DNA from: Wenyingzhuangia aestuarii
GTDB taxonomy: Bacteria > Bacteroidota > Bacteroidia > Flavobacteriales > Flavobacteriaceae
Length of the DNA stretch: 64,000 nt
Assembly: GCF_011927765.1 (NCBI RefSeq)
Contig: NZ_JAATJG010000008.1
Span: 113,181-177,180, forward strand
Reading direction: 5' to 3'
Shown: in pieces, positions 36,140-46,385 of the stretch
Position numbering within the stretch: position 1 is the first letter of the stretch
Layout: every line of letters begins with the position of its first letter
Translations under genes and position numbers: made by a program
The notes under the pieces: model-generated
Told to the model about the DNA's origin: nothing
What the model saw: only the letters and a program-made list of their open reading frames with translations
Database searches by the model: none

Positions 36140-37755
36140 TGGTAAACAACTTATTACTCTTACTATCAAAACCAACAAACAACGCACTATATATGATCAG
36201 CTGCGTTCTTTTGGTTATATACATTGTATCTTTGGTAATGGTATTTTTTTATGCTTTGGCTCAATTAAATCTGTTATTTAATTACCTAAAAGCCAATCGT
36301 TCTAAAAAAAACGAAAACTGTCCAAAGTTTGATTTAAACAATCCTGATGAGGTTCCCTATGTAACCATTCAGCTACCTGTTTTTAACGAAAAATATGTAA
36401 TGAAGCGATTGTTAAAAAACATTGCTTTGATGGAATATCCAAGAGAAAAACTAGAAATTCAAGTATTAGATGATTCTACAGATGATACCGTTATTAAGAC
36501 CAAAGAAAGAGTTGCTAAATTAGTCGCTACCGGATTAGATATTGTTCACATTACAAGAACCAACAGACAAGGTTTTAAGGCAGGTGCTTTAAAAGAAGGA
36601 CTAGCCATTGCCAAAGGTGAGTTTATTGCCATTTTTGATTCTGATTTTTTACCAGAAAGCGATTGGTTACATAAAACTATCACTTATTTTAAAGATGATA
36701 AAATTGGAGTTGTACAAACTCGTTGGGGACATATTAACCGTGATTATTCTTTATTAACCAAAATACAAGCCTTTGCTTTAGATGCACATTTTACCTTAGA
36801 ACAAATGGGTAGAAATTCTAAAGGACATTTTATCAACTTTAATGGTACGGCAGGTATTTGGAGAAAAGAATGTATTTACGATGCAGGAAACTGGGAAGGA
36901 GATACTTTAACCGAAGATTTAGATTTAAGCTATAGAGCTCAACTAAAAGGTTGGCAATTTAAATATTTGGTAGATGTAGAAACTCCTGCTGAATTACCTG
37001 TAGTAATTAGTGCTGCCAGATCTCAACAATTTAGATGGAACAAAGGAGGTGCAGAAAACTTTCAGAAAATGTTTCGTAAGATTCTTAATTCTGACTTACC
37101 TTTTAAAACAAAAGCACATTGTGTACTCCATCTTTTAAACAGTACTATGTTTTTAAATGTATTTATTGTAGGAGTGTTAAGTGTTCCTATGTTGTACATT
37201 AAAAATTATTTTGAAGATTTTAAAGGCTATTTTATTGCCATGAGTTTCTTTGCCATTAGTACTTTAATCTTTTTTATCTGTTACTGGTACATGTATAAAA
37301 ACGTACAGAAAAAAAGTGGACTTAAAGGATTTATTCAATACACCAGAACCTTTTTTACCTTTTTTAGTGTAGCCATGGGCTTATCTTTAAATAATACGGG
37401 GGCTGTTATTGAAGGTCACAGACGTAAACGTAGTGATTTTGTAAGAACTCCTAAATTCAACATTAAATCTATTGATGGTTGGAAGAAAAATATATACATG
37501 CGTAAAAAACCTTCTAAGAATGTAATCTACGAAGGAATTTTAACTATTTACTTTTTCTTTGGAATTGTAAGTGCTTGGTTGGTTAGAGATATTGGAAATA
37601 ATCATTTAAAAACCTATTCAGAAAAATGTTGGTTTGGCTTGTTACCTTGCGATGCTTGGTACGTTCCTTTTGATAGTGGATTGATTATTTTTCACGTTAT
37701 GCTTTTCTTAGGTTTTGGATTTATTTTTTACAAATCCGTATTCTCAAAGGTTTAA
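36139..37755 (+). CDS. Cellulose-synthase-like family 2 glycosyltransferase
   Basis: 538 residues. N-terminal helix, then a large GT-A domain: VTIQLPVFNEKYVMKRLL, LEIQVLDDSTDDTV, EFIAIFDSDFLPESDWL, NFNGTAGIWRKECIYDAGNW, DTLTEDLDLSYRAQLKGW and the QQFRWNKGG motif (the QxxRW of processive enzymes). Four or so membrane helices follow. These are features of membrane-embedded processive beta-glycosyltransferases; the product is unknown. The MKRKxxF tail parts are basic. It is translationally coupled to the GT gene before it. Confidence 0.89.
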   Translation: MVNNLLLLLSKPTNNALYMISCVLLVIYIVSLVMVFFYALAQLNLLFNYLKANRSKKNENCPKFDLNNPDEVPYVTIQLPVFNEKYVMKRLLKNIALMEYPREKLEIQVLDDSTDDTVIKTKERVAKLVATGLDIVHITRTNRQGFKAGALKEGLAIAKGEFIAIFDSDFLPESDWLHKTITYFKDDKIGVVQTRWGHINRDYSLLTKIQAFALDAHFTLEQMGRNSKGHFINFNGTAGIWRKECIYDAGNWEGDTLTEDLDLSYRAQLKGWQFKYLVDVETPAELPVVISAARSQQFRWNKGGAENFQKMFRKILNSDLPFKTKAHCVLHLLNSTMFLNVFIVGVLSVPMLYIKNYFEDFKGYFIAMSFFAISTLIFFICYWYMYKNVQKKSGLKGFIQYTRTFFTFFSVAMGLSLNNTGAVIEGHRRKRSDFVRTPKFNIKSIDGWKKNIYMRKKPSKNVIYEGILTIYFFFGIVSAWLVRDIGNNHLKTYSEKCWFGLLPCDAWYVPFDSGLIIFHVMLFLGFGFIFYKSVFSKV

Positions 37756-37803
37756 TGTAACTTTTAGATTATTCTATCGACTTATAAGCTTTAAAACAAC
37801 CTT

Positions 37804-39150
37804 ATGATATCCTTTCTAAAAAATTATAAAATGACCAATAAACTTAGTTTATTGGTCATTTTATTTTCTTCTATAGCTTATTACTTATTTGCTTACAAAA
37901 CTGTAAGAACCGATTTTATTCAGGTATTAGGATGGTATAGTTTATTGTTTACTTGCTTTGTTTTACTATACAATTACAGCCAACTAAACCTAAAGACTCT
38001 TATTATTACTGGAATCTTTTTTAGAGTCCTTTTTTTAATTGCTATTCCAAATCTATCTGATGACTTCTATCGTTTTTTGTGGGATGGACGAGCAATTTTT
38101 AATGGAATTAATCCTTATTTAATATTACCAGAGAACAATCCCACATTAATTAATGATGGAATCAACTTGTACAAAGGAATGGGAGCTATGAATGGGAGCC
38201 ATTTTACTTGTTACCCTCCACTAAATCAGTTTGCTTTTACCGTTCCAGCTATTTTTTCTGATAGTCATTTATTAATCAGTACTGTGGTAATGAGACTTAC
38301 CTTAATTCTATCAGATATAATTACACTCTTTTTTGGAATAAAAATACTTAGAGAATTAAAACTAAACCCTCGTAAAATTCTATTGTATTTTATCAATCCA
38401 TATATTATCATAGAGCTTACAGGAAATTTACATTACGAAGGAATGATGCTTGCTTTTTTAAGTGCGAGTATTTATTACTTACTAAAAAATAAAAATCACG
38501 TTTCAGCTATTTTATTTGCAAGTGCTATTTCTATCAAATTAATTCCATTGATTTTTTTACCTGTATTATACAGATGGTTGGGATTCAAGAAAACAGTCAT
38601 GTATGGAGCTATTACTACCTTGGTAAATATCCTCCTATTTCTACCATTTATGAGTACAGAATTATATACCAACTTTATGTCTAGTATTGAATTGTATTTT
38701 CAAAACTTTGAATTTAATGCGAGTATTTACTACATCATTAGAGAAATTGGTTATCATGTAAAAGGCTACAACATTATACAAACAGTTGGAAAAATAACAC
38801 CAATAATTGTTATTCTATTTACTTTAATTATTTCCTTTTTCAGAAAAAACAACAAGCAAATAACACTTATAGAAAGTATGCTATTTGTAATTACATTTTA
38901 TTATTTATTATCTAGTATTGTTCATCCTTGGTATTTGGCAATACCTTTATTCTTAAGCATTTTTGTAAAATACAACTATCCTATTCTTTGGTCTTATCTA
39001 ATCATTCTTAGCTACAGTGCTTACATTAGTAATACATACAAAGAAAATCTTTGGTTGGTTGGACTAGAATACAGCCTTCTGTTTGGTTACATCATGTATC
39101 AAACTTATTATTTGCCTAAATCAACAACAAAACAAGATCTTAAAACTTAG
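37804..39150 (+). CDS. GT-C-like membrane glycosyltransferase (mannosyltransferase type)
   Basis: 448 residues with about ten membrane helices. A loop IPNLSDDFYRFLWDGRAIFNGINPY contains the DD that GT-C enzymes use near the first periplasmic loop, followed by HFTCYPPLNQFAF and SGNLHYEGMML-like segments. Such enzymes use polyprenyl-phosphate sugar donors, which fits the dolichol-P-mannose-synthase-like gene three positions upstream. The start is uncertain: ATG at 37804 or 37831. A 13-bp hairpin covers 37831-37859, so the initiation region may be structured. Confidence 0.8.
   Translation: MISFLKNYKMTNKLSLLVILFSSIAYYLFAYKTVRTDFIQVLGWYSLLFTCFVLLYNYSQLNLKTLIITGIFFRVLFLIAIPNLSDDFYRFLWDGRAIFNGINPYLILPENNPTLINDGINLYKGMGAMNGSHFTCYPPLNQFAFTVPAIFSDSHLLISTVVMRLTLILSDIITLFFGIKILRELKLNPRKILLYFINPYIIIELTGNLHYEGMMLAFLSASIYYLLKNKNHVSAILFASAISIKLIPLIFLPVLYRWLGFKKTVMYGAITTLVNILLFLPFMSTELYTNFMSSIELYFQNFEFNASIYYIIREIGYHVKGYNIIQTVGKITPIIVILFTLIISFFRKNNKQITLIESMLFVITFYYLLSSIVHPWYLAIPLFLSIFVKYNYPILWSYLIILSYSAYISNTYKENLWLVGLEYSLLFGYIMYQTYYLPKSTTKQDLKT
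37831..37859. promoter_or_regulatory. Perfect hairpin over the start of the GT-C gene
   Basis: Arms 37831-37843 and 37847-37859 (ATGACCAATAAAC and its complement) pair completely with a three-base loop and are followed by a T-rich stretch, like a terminator or attenuator. One arm begins with the in-frame ATG at 37831 and lies inside the coding frame. Confidence 0.6.
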
Positions 39151-39230
39151 TATAAAGAATTCTTATTCTATCATATTTATACTCTATAGAAATATAGACT
39201 CATTTATTCTTTTAGAAAATAATAGTTAAT

Positions 39231-39238
39231 TATCTTTG
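39231..39238 (+). promoter_or_regulatory. Bacteroidetes-type -7 element of the superoxide dismutase gene
   Basis: TATCTTTG matches TAnnTTTG exactly and lies 28 bp before the ATG at 39267. No perfect -33 TTTG is seen at the expected distance; TTTAG occurs there instead. Confidence 0.55.
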
Positions 39239-39266
39239 AGTACGAAACAATAAAAATCATAACAAA

Positions 39267-39875
39267 ATGGCTTTTGAATTACCAAAATTACCTTACGCAT
39301 ACGATGCATTAGAACCAAATATTGATGCAAAAACTATGGAAATTCACCATAGTAAGCACCATAACGGTTACACTACAAATTTAAACAACGCTATAGCTGG
39401 AACTGATTTAGAAGGAAAATCTATTGAAACTATTTTAGGTGGATTAGATATGGAAAACAAAGCAGTTAGAAATAACGGTGGAGGTTTTTACAATCACTCT
39501 TTATTCTGGTCTACAATGTCTCCAAACGGAGGAGGAGAACCTACTGGAGCTTTAGCTGAGGCTATTAATGCTGCTTTTGGATCTTTTGAAGCTTTTAAAG
39601 ATGCTTTTTCTAAGGCTGCAGCAACTCAATTTGGTTCAGGATGGGCTTGGTTATGTGTTGCTAAAGGAGGGGCTGTAAACGTATGTTCTACACCAAATCA
39701 AGACAATCCATTAATGCCAGGTGTTACTTGTGGTAACCAACCTATTTTAGGATTAGATGTATGGGAACATGCTTACTACTTAAACTACCAAAACAGAAGA
39801 CCTGATTACATTAACGCATTTTTTAATGTAATTGATTGGAATGCTGTTTCTGAAAATTACAAAACTGCTAAGTAA
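39267..39875 (+). CDS. sodB: Superoxide dismutase (Fe/Mn family)
   Basis: 202 residues. It dismutes superoxide to oxygen and peroxide in the cytoplasm. Metal ligands are visible: H in THH-type [16 protein letters not shown] in [10 protein letters not shown], and D/H in [14 protein letters not shown]. The GGGFYNH and FGSGWAWL segments are typical. The sequence does not decide between Fe and Mn. It is a single-gene unit with a -7 element upstream and a terminator downstream. Confidence 0.95.
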   Translation: MAFELPKLPYAYDALEPNIDAKTMEIHHSKHHNGYTTNLNNAIAGTDLEGKSIETILGGLDMENKAVRNNGGGFYNHSLFWSTMSPNGGGEPTGALAEAINAAFGSFEAFKDAFSKAAATQFGSGWAWLCVAKGGAVNVCSTPNQDNPLMPGVTCGNQPILGLDVWEHAYYLNYQNRRPDYINAFFNVIDWNAVSENYKTAK

Positions 39876-39902
39876 TTAGTTTCACAGTAATTAATTTACA
39901 AT

Positions 39903-39939
39903 AAAAAGTTCTAAGGCAGTAATTGCTTTAGAACTTTTT
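39903..39939 (+). terminator. Terminator of the superoxide dismutase gene
   Basis: Arms 39903-39918 and 39924-39939 (AAAAAGTTCTAAGGCA type, one wobble pair) with a five-base loop, followed by a run of T. Located 28 bp past the stop. Confidence 0.9.
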
Positions 39940-39944
39940 TTTTT

Positions 39945-40256
39945 AGTCTTAAAATTAAAAGTATAATAATTAAACTAACAAAAAATAGCCAATTTAATAA
40001 AATTATAAAACCTTTATTTATGGCTTCTCTTCTGCTTAAAGCAATAATTTTAACAAAAAATCTATATTTTTTTCTAAATAAACTTCTAAATCAATATTCG
40101 GGAGCCCCAATAAACATTACGCTTAATACTTACTAACACATTCAATAAACTCATAAGCAATAAGTTATAACATTATTAACTGAGAAGTACATCATAACTA
40201 GTTTTTATAGATAAATTGCATTATCGATAATTAATTAATCAATTAAAAACTAAATT
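39945..40256. other. Gene-free AT-rich spacer
   Basis: No credible reading frame, RNA gene or strong hairpin was found in this 312-bp stretch. It must contain the promoter of the beta-helix gene starting at 40257, but no clear TAnnTTTG element was recognised. Confidence 0.6.
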
Positions 40257-41816
40257 ATGATTACAACATCTTTAAAAAAACATTTTAAATCATTTTTGCT
40301 CTTTTTTATTGTGTTTAACACAATAACAGCACAAGAAATTATTATACCAGATGATAATAACTTTTTTACAGGCACAACCCCATCGGTAAGTAAAGATATA
40401 AGTTTACCAGTAACGGCAGATAAAATTAATAACGCTATTAATAATGGTGGAGTTGTTATAAACATTCCAGCTGGTACACATAACATCAACAAGGTTATTA
40501 ACCTAAAATCAAATACACATATATTAATCGCTAAAAATGCTGTTTTAAAGCCTACAACAGCATTCTTTATGTTTAATATAGGAACTAATGGAAGAGGTAC
40601 TCAACAAAAAATTAAAAATGTAAAAATATCATCTACATCTGGAAAGTTTATCATAGACTATTCTAAATTTAATCCTGGAGATAAAGTATCTGGATTTACT
40701 ATAGGTTGGGTAGAAAACTTTTTAATTCAAGGAGTACTACTTAAAGATAATCAAACATTTCTTTCTGGTTTAAGTTTAAGTCCTCCAAGTGGTGGTAACT
40801 GGAATAGAATTGCTAAAAATGGAATTATCAATAATTGTACAATTACAGGTGCCGATTATGGATATGGTTTAATACAAGTACAAGCAGCAGAGAATGTCTT
40901 ATTTAAAAATTTAAAAGGTTACGGAGGTGTAACATTGAGATTTGAAAGTGGATGGAAATCTATGAGAGATGCAGGTATAAATGTTGCTACATCTACAAAA
41001 TTATATGGACTAAATATTACAGGTATAAATGGTAATGCTGCTGTAATGGTATCTCCACATACTAAAAGACAAGGTACAGCAGTTATAAAAAATGTAACAT
41101 CAAAAAACTGTAGTTTCGGTATCAGAATAGACAAAGGTTTTGATGAAGCAGGTTTTACTGCTGGAAAATATAATAGCGTAATTGTAGGTGGAAAGATTAA
41201 AATTTCTCGTAATTCTGATGAAACAAAAAATCTAGCACAGATTAAACAAAAACACTATGGGTTTTATCCAACTCAATTTAGAAATGCAAATCCATTTAGT
41301 TCTTTCCCATTTACTGCAGGTACAGATCCTATAGCTAGAAAAGCACCATCTATAGCACCTATTTTGTTTGATGCACAAAATACAGCTACTGATTTCTCTG
41401 GGGGAGGTAAATATAAAGTTACATTTAGAAAGTCTGGTCATGCTTCTAATACACAAACATATAGTGGTTTTAGAAATTGTTCGCCTAAAGTAGTGTATGA
41501 TAATGATAAAAATAATGTTTGTCCTGTAAAAAGAATTATTACCAATAATAACATTAGTGAGTTATCAACAGAGTTTAACGAACCAGTTGATAAAGTTTAC
41601 CCTAATCCGGTTTCTAATGGTAAGTTATTTGTAGAAACAAAAGTTATCAACAGTGTTGTTAATATCTTTAGTTTACATAGTGGACAGTTAATTACAACTA
41701 TTAAAAACTCTGGATATAAAAATACAATTGATACATCTAGTATAAAACCAGGTACATATATTCTACAAATAATATCAGATGTAGAAACTACAAATCAAAA
41801 AATAGTAATATTGTAA
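40257..41816 (+). CDS. Secreted right-handed beta-helix protein with T9SS sorting domain, possible GH82-like
   Basis: 519 residues. Signal peptide (LFFIVFNTITAQ), a beta-helix core (from VINIPAGTHNINKVINLKSNTHI to about residue 330) with repeated N-rich strands, and a C-terminal sorting domain of type IX secretion (VYPNPVSNGKLFVE to the GTYILQI end). A stretch GYGLIQVQAAENV, GGVTLRFESG and VSPHTK shows a Q, an E and an H spaced roughly like the catalytic Gln, Glu and His of iota-carrageenases (GH82), as remembered. The aspartate expected two residues after that Glu is a Gly here. A polysaccharide lyase or an inactive relative is also possible. It lies alone, not in a SusCD locus. Confidence 0.65.
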   Translation: MITTSLKKHFKSFLLFFIVFNTITAQEIIIPDDNNFFTGTTPSVSKDISLPVTADKINNAINNGGVVINIPAGTHNINKVINLKSNTHILIAKNAVLKPTTAFFMFNIGTNGRGTQQKIKNVKISSTSGKFIIDYSKFNPGDKVSGFTIGWVENFLIQGVLLKDNQTFLSGLSLSPPSGGNWNRIAKNGIINNCTITGADYGYGLIQVQAAENVLFKNLKGYGGVTLRFESGWKSMRDAGINVATSTKLYGLNITGINGNAAVMVSPHTKRQGTAVIKNVTSKNCSFGIRIDKGFDEAGFTAGKYNSVIVGGKIKISRNSDETKNLAQIKQKHYGFYPTQFRNANPFSSFPFTAGTDPIARKAPSIAPILFDAQNTATDFSGGGKYKVTFRKSGHASNTQTYSGFRNCSPKVVYDNDKNNVCPVKRIITNNNISELSTEFNEPVDKVYPNPVSNGKLFVETKVINSVVNIFSLHSGQLITTIKNSGYKNTIDTSSIKPGTYILQIISDVETTNQKIVIL

Positions 41817-41843
41817 TAAAAAAATTAATAGAATACTTTAAAT

Positions 41844-41876
41844 AATACCTCTGTGAATATAATTCACAGGGGTATT
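41844..41876 (+). terminator. Terminator of the beta-helix gene
   Basis: Arms 41844-41858 and 41862-41876 pair with one wobble around a three-base loop (AATACCTCTGTGAAT type). It lies 28 bp past the stop. The T tract is short. Confidence 0.75.
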
Positions 41877-41958
41877 TGTTATTAAAACTACAATCATCAT
41901 TCAACAAATTAAAGTATTTAAGTATTAACATCGCTTTAAGACTCAATTAACGGGTTAT

Positions 41959-42361
41959 CATATCATTAGTATTTATTTAACAAGTTGTAGTAAAATAATG
42001 ATGATTCATTGGAGAAGAATTTATTGGTAGATGGCAATTAACAGCTCAAACGAGTACTGCTAGTCCTAATGAAATATTAAGTAAATGTAGAAAGGAGTCG
42101 AAATATTTAAAATTTTGACTTAGACAAAAATGATCAATGTGTTAAAAGTTTAGAAAAGGAATTTTAATTAGTAATACAATTAAGGAAGGACAACTTATTT
42201 TTAAACCTAAAACTGATAGTAGTCCAATATTTACAATTAGTGGAGATAAATTAATTCTTACTGATATTACTAATATTGCAGAGGTTAAAAGAGAAGATGG
42301 AGTATCAGAAAATGAAATTAAAAAATTATTGAAGAAGAAGGATGTACATTTTGGAAATTGA
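41959..42361 (+). pseudogene. Decayed lipocalin-like lipoprotein gene
   Basis: Three reading frames must be joined to give one protein. First, a signal-like part with lipobox (SIYLTSC) before 42000. Then GEEFIGRWQLTAQTSTASPNEIL in another frame from 42011, broken by a stop near 42117. Then DLDKNDQCVKSLEKEF, and finally GILISNTIKEGQLIFKP through ILTDITNIAEVKREDG to the TGA at 42361. The W-x-L opening and KEGQLIFKP style resemble small lipocalin-like Bacteroidetes lipoproteins. At least two frameshifts and an unmatched start show it is broken. Confidence 0.7.
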
Positions 42362-42415
42362 TAACAACATATATTCGAATTAACTAACAATTATAAATCT
42401 CTCTTATAAAATAAA

Positions 42416-42440
42416 AAAAGCACCTCAATGAGGTGCTTTT
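42416..42440. terminator. Terminator between pseudogene and enolase
   Basis: Stem 42416-42426 with 42430-42440 (A run, then GCACCTC) around a three-base loop, with A and T tracts on either side, so it serves the minus-strand enolase gene, which ends at 42461. Confidence 0.85.
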
Positions 42441-42460
42441 TACTTTATTTAAAACAGCTA

Positions 42461-43771
<1,311 letters not shown>

Positions 43772-43877
43772 TTATTATTTTTCGTGTGCAATATACAGAA
43801 CATTGCAAATGAAAAATAAAATAAAAAACATAAGTTTCGAAAACCTATTCGTTAATTTATTTTATTGTTTTTATATA

Positions 43878-43908
43878 AAAAAGGCAGTGTTTTACACACT
43901 GCCTTTTT
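43878..43908 (-). terminator. Terminator of the TonB-motor operon
   Basis: Arms 43878-43890 and 43896-43908 (A run then GGCAGTGT, and complement) with a five-base loop. It directly follows the stop of the last ExbD gene at 43910. Confidence 0.88.
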
Positions 43909-43909
43909 A

Positions 43910-44383
43910 TTAATTAAAGTTATTTGATACATCTCCAGTTCCTGAAGAGTAACTAATTTTTAATGCATTGATTGTTCGCAATTCATGCTTGATATCTGAT
44001 ACAGTACCAACATTTGTTTTAACATCTGCTTTGATAGATGTTACCATTGCTTTTTGCTCTTCAGCATCATGTTTATCTCTTTCAGAGTAAATAAAGTTTG
44101 TTACATCATTTACAGTAGAAATTTTATCATTCAGCTGAATTTTGTCTCCTTTACCATCAGATGAATTTTTAGCTTTTCCAACATAAATTGTACTCACTAA
44201 ACTCTTATGCTCTAATTTTTTTACCTCTGTTGCACTTGGCAATTTTGGTGGTTTAATTAAAAGCGTTGTTTCACGCATAGTTGTTGCAACCATGAAGAAA
44301 AACAAAAGCATAAATACAATATCTGGTAATGCTGCAGTGTTTACTGCTGGCACATCTTTTTTCTTTTTTCCAAATTTAGACAT
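43910..44383 (-). CDS. ExbD/TolR-family biopolymer transport protein (second)
   Basis: 157 residues. N-terminal helix VNTAALPDIVFMLLFFFMVATTM with the conserved aspartate (PDI) in the membrane, then a periplasmic part with IDLKPP-like ILLKPPKLPSATEV. It acts with ExbB in the energy transfer from the proton gradient to TonB and thus to SusC-type transporters. The second of two ExbD genes in this operon, 8 bp after the first. Confidence 0.9.
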   Translation of the reverse strand: MSKFGKKKKDVPAVNTAALPDIVFMLLFFFMVATTMRETTLLIKPPKLPSATEVKKLEHKSLVSTIYVGKAKNSSDGKGDKIQLNDKISTVNDVTNFIYSERDKHDAEEQKAMVTSIKADVKTNVGTVSDIKHELRTINALKISYSSGTGDVSNNFN

Positions 44384-44390
44384 CTGCTTA

Positions 44391-45008
44391 TTATTTTATA
44401 GGTTCAGCATCTGATAAAATCTCAGGATATGCTTTCTTAATTTTGTCCAATGCAACTTTTACGTCTGCATTTTCTTTATCTGCTTTTTGAATGTTCAATA
44501 AATCAGTATAAGAAAGACCTTGATATTTACCTGTTGTATACTTTTTTGCGTATCTATTTCTCAACTCAGTATATGCAGCTAACAATTCATTTTGAACGGA
44601 TATATACATACCATATGATGTTGTCTGTGCAGTTTGTACAGAAATAATTGCTTTTCCTGGGTGGTCAGAAGATGATTCATCTTTCTTTCCTTCACAGTAA
44701 TCACATGGTCTACCTTCGTACGTACCTCCTCCATTATCAATAAAATCGATAGCTAATTGACGAACATCTTTGATCGTTACTTCTTCGTCATCGACTAATA
44801 ATTTGTCAAAACGGTTGATGTTAACTTCTAAAATATTCTTCTCCTTAACGGGTGGAGCTTCTGTATTTTCTGGTTGAATTTCTGGTAACTTTCTAAAAAC
44901 ACCTGAATCAGTATCCATAGTTGTTGTTACCAAGAAAAAGATAAGCAGCAAGAAAGCAATATCTGCCATAGAACCTGCATTGATTTCTGGTATATCTCTT
45001 TTTGCCAT
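44391..45008 (-). CDS. ExbD/TolR-family biopolymer transport protein (first)
   Basis: 205 residues. N-terminal PEINAGSMADIAFLLLIFFLVTTTM with the conserved membrane aspartate, then a periplasmic domain with an inserted cysteine pair (CDYCEGKK near residue 98) and a long charged C-terminus. Longer than E. coli ExbD, as in other Bacteroidetes. Part of the ExbB-membrane protein-ExbD-ExbD operon. Confidence 0.9.
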   Translation of the reverse strand: MAKRDIPEINAGSMADIAFLLLIFFLVTTTMDTDSGVFRKLPEIQPENTEAPPVKEKNILEVNINRFDKLLVDDEEVTIKDVRQLAIDFIDNGGGTYEGRPCDYCEGKKDESSSDHPGKAIISVQTAQTTSYGMYISVQNELLAAYTELRNRYAKKYTTGKYQGLSYTDLLNIQKADKENADVKVALDKIKKAYPEILSDAEPIK

Positions 45009-45019
45009 ATCTGGTTAAT

Positions 45020-45460
45020 TTATTTAATTGCTGTTTTAACGGCTCCTGCCCCTACAGCTCCAATTGCAATTACTCCTAAGTATACACTATAGTTAATAAT
45101 TGTACTGATTAATTTTGAAGTTGCTCCAGCTTGTCCTCCTTCTAAAACCTGTCCTTGTACATCTAATACAGCAGCATCTGATGCTGTAAAATATGCAACT
45201 GCGTAAACAGCTCCTAAAATAGCTACGTTAAAAGCAATTTTCTTTAAATCTTCTGGGTTCTTAAATATATTAACAATTGCAAATATAACAGTAATACCTA
45301 AGGCAACATATAACAACCATGCTGAGAATTCTACAATAGGACTTACACTGTCATAAACATCGTCACCTTCAGCCATTAGGACACCAGCATATAATCCAGC
45401 TCCAATAACTGCAATAACAAGTATTACAACGGTTAATATTTTTGATATTTTACTACTCAT
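45020..45460 (-). CDS. Membrane protein of the TonB-motor operon
   Basis: 146 residues with an N-terminal hydrophobic segment and three further ones (ILTVVILVIAVIGAGLYAGVL; FSAWLLYVALGITVIFAIVNIF; IAFNVAILGAVYAVAYFTA; YSVYLGVIAIGAVGAGAV). A conserved gene between ExbB and ExbD in Flavobacteria, with unknown role; probably a component or regulator of the motor. Confidence 0.85.
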   Translation of the reverse strand: MSSKISKILTVVILVIAVIGAGLYAGVLMAEGDDVYDSVSPIVEFSAWLLYVALGITVIFAIVNIFKNPEDLKKIAFNVAILGAVYAVAYFTASDAAVLDVQGQVLEGGQAGATSKLISTIINYSVYLGVIAIGAVGAGAVKTAIK

Positions 45461-45468
45461 AATGAATA

Positions 45469-46281
45469 TTATTTTTTGTATTTAACTAATAAGTCAATCA
45501 AAGAAATAGAAGCATCTTCCATTTTGTTTACAATACTATCAACTTTTGCGATGATGATATTATAAAAAACTTGTAAAATAATTGCTACTACTAATCCGAA
45601 TACTGTAGTTAATAAGGCTACTTTAATACCTCCTGCTACTACGGCTGGGTTAATGTCTCCTGCAACTTGAATTGCATCAAAAGCATCAATCATACCAATA
45701 ACTGTTCCCATAAATCCTAACATCGGTGCTAAAGCAATAAATAAAGATAACCAAGAAATGTTTTTCTCTAATAATCCCATTTGAACTCCTCCATAACCAA
45801 CAACAGCTTTTTCAGCAGCATCAATTCCTTCAGTAGATCTATCTAAACCTTGGTAAAAGATAGAAGCAACAGGACCTTTTGTATCTCTACAAATATCTTT
45901 TGCAGCTTCAACTCCTCCTGAAGCTAATGCTTCATCTACTTTTGCAACTAATTTCTTAGTGTTTGTAGTAGCTAAGTTTAAATAAATAATTCTTTCGATT
46001 GCGATAGCTAATCCTAAAATTAAAGCAACTAATACAATTCCCATGAATCCTGCACCTCCTTCAATAAAACGTTGTTTTAAAATTTGGTGAAAAGTTGCCT
46101 CCTTTTCTGGAGTTGCTTCAACTGGAGCTGAAGCTTCATCAGCTGGCTCCTCATTTGCAACATTCTCAGTTGCTGCTACACTTGTAGAATCTACAGTAGC
46201 TCCTTCTTCTTGTGCAAACGCATTAGAAGTTCCTAAAAACATTAATCCTGCAACAGCTAGGATACTAAAAACTTTTTTCAT
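45469..46281 (-). CDS. MotA/TolQ/ExbB proton-channel family protein
   Basis: 270 residues. Signal-like start (LMFLGTSNAFAQ), a charged/acidic linker (residues 25-65), then the ExbB core: LVALILGLAIAIERIIYL, ISWLSLFIALAPMLGFMGTVIGMIDAFDAI and GIKVALLTTVFGLVVAIILQVFYNIIIAK. First gene of the motor operon; 100 bp of AT-rich spacer lie upstream. Confidence 0.92.
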   Translation of the reverse strand: MKKVFSILAVAGLMFLGTSNAFAQEEGATVDSTSVAATENVANEEPADEASAPVEATPEKEATFHQILKQRFIEGGAGFMGIVLVALILGLAIAIERIIYLNLATTNTKKLVAKVDEALASGGVEAAKDICRDTKGPVASIFYQGLDRSTEGIDAAEKAVVGYGGVQMGLLEKNISWLSLFIALAPMLGFMGTVIGMIDAFDAIQVAGDINPAVVAGGIKVALLTTVFGLVVAIILQVFYNIIIAKVDSIVNKMEDASISLIDLLVKYKK

Positions 46282-46385
46282 TTCTATTTAATTAATACTA
46301 TTAATGATAATTGATAAACGTTGAGCAAGTAACAAAAAAATGTTTACTTTAAAAAATATTATATTGTTAAATCTTCTTAACATTT

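Noticed and set aside
42142..42390. 82-residue frame on the minus strand
   Set aside because: It is the complement of the broken lipocalin-like gene and has no own signal or family pattern.
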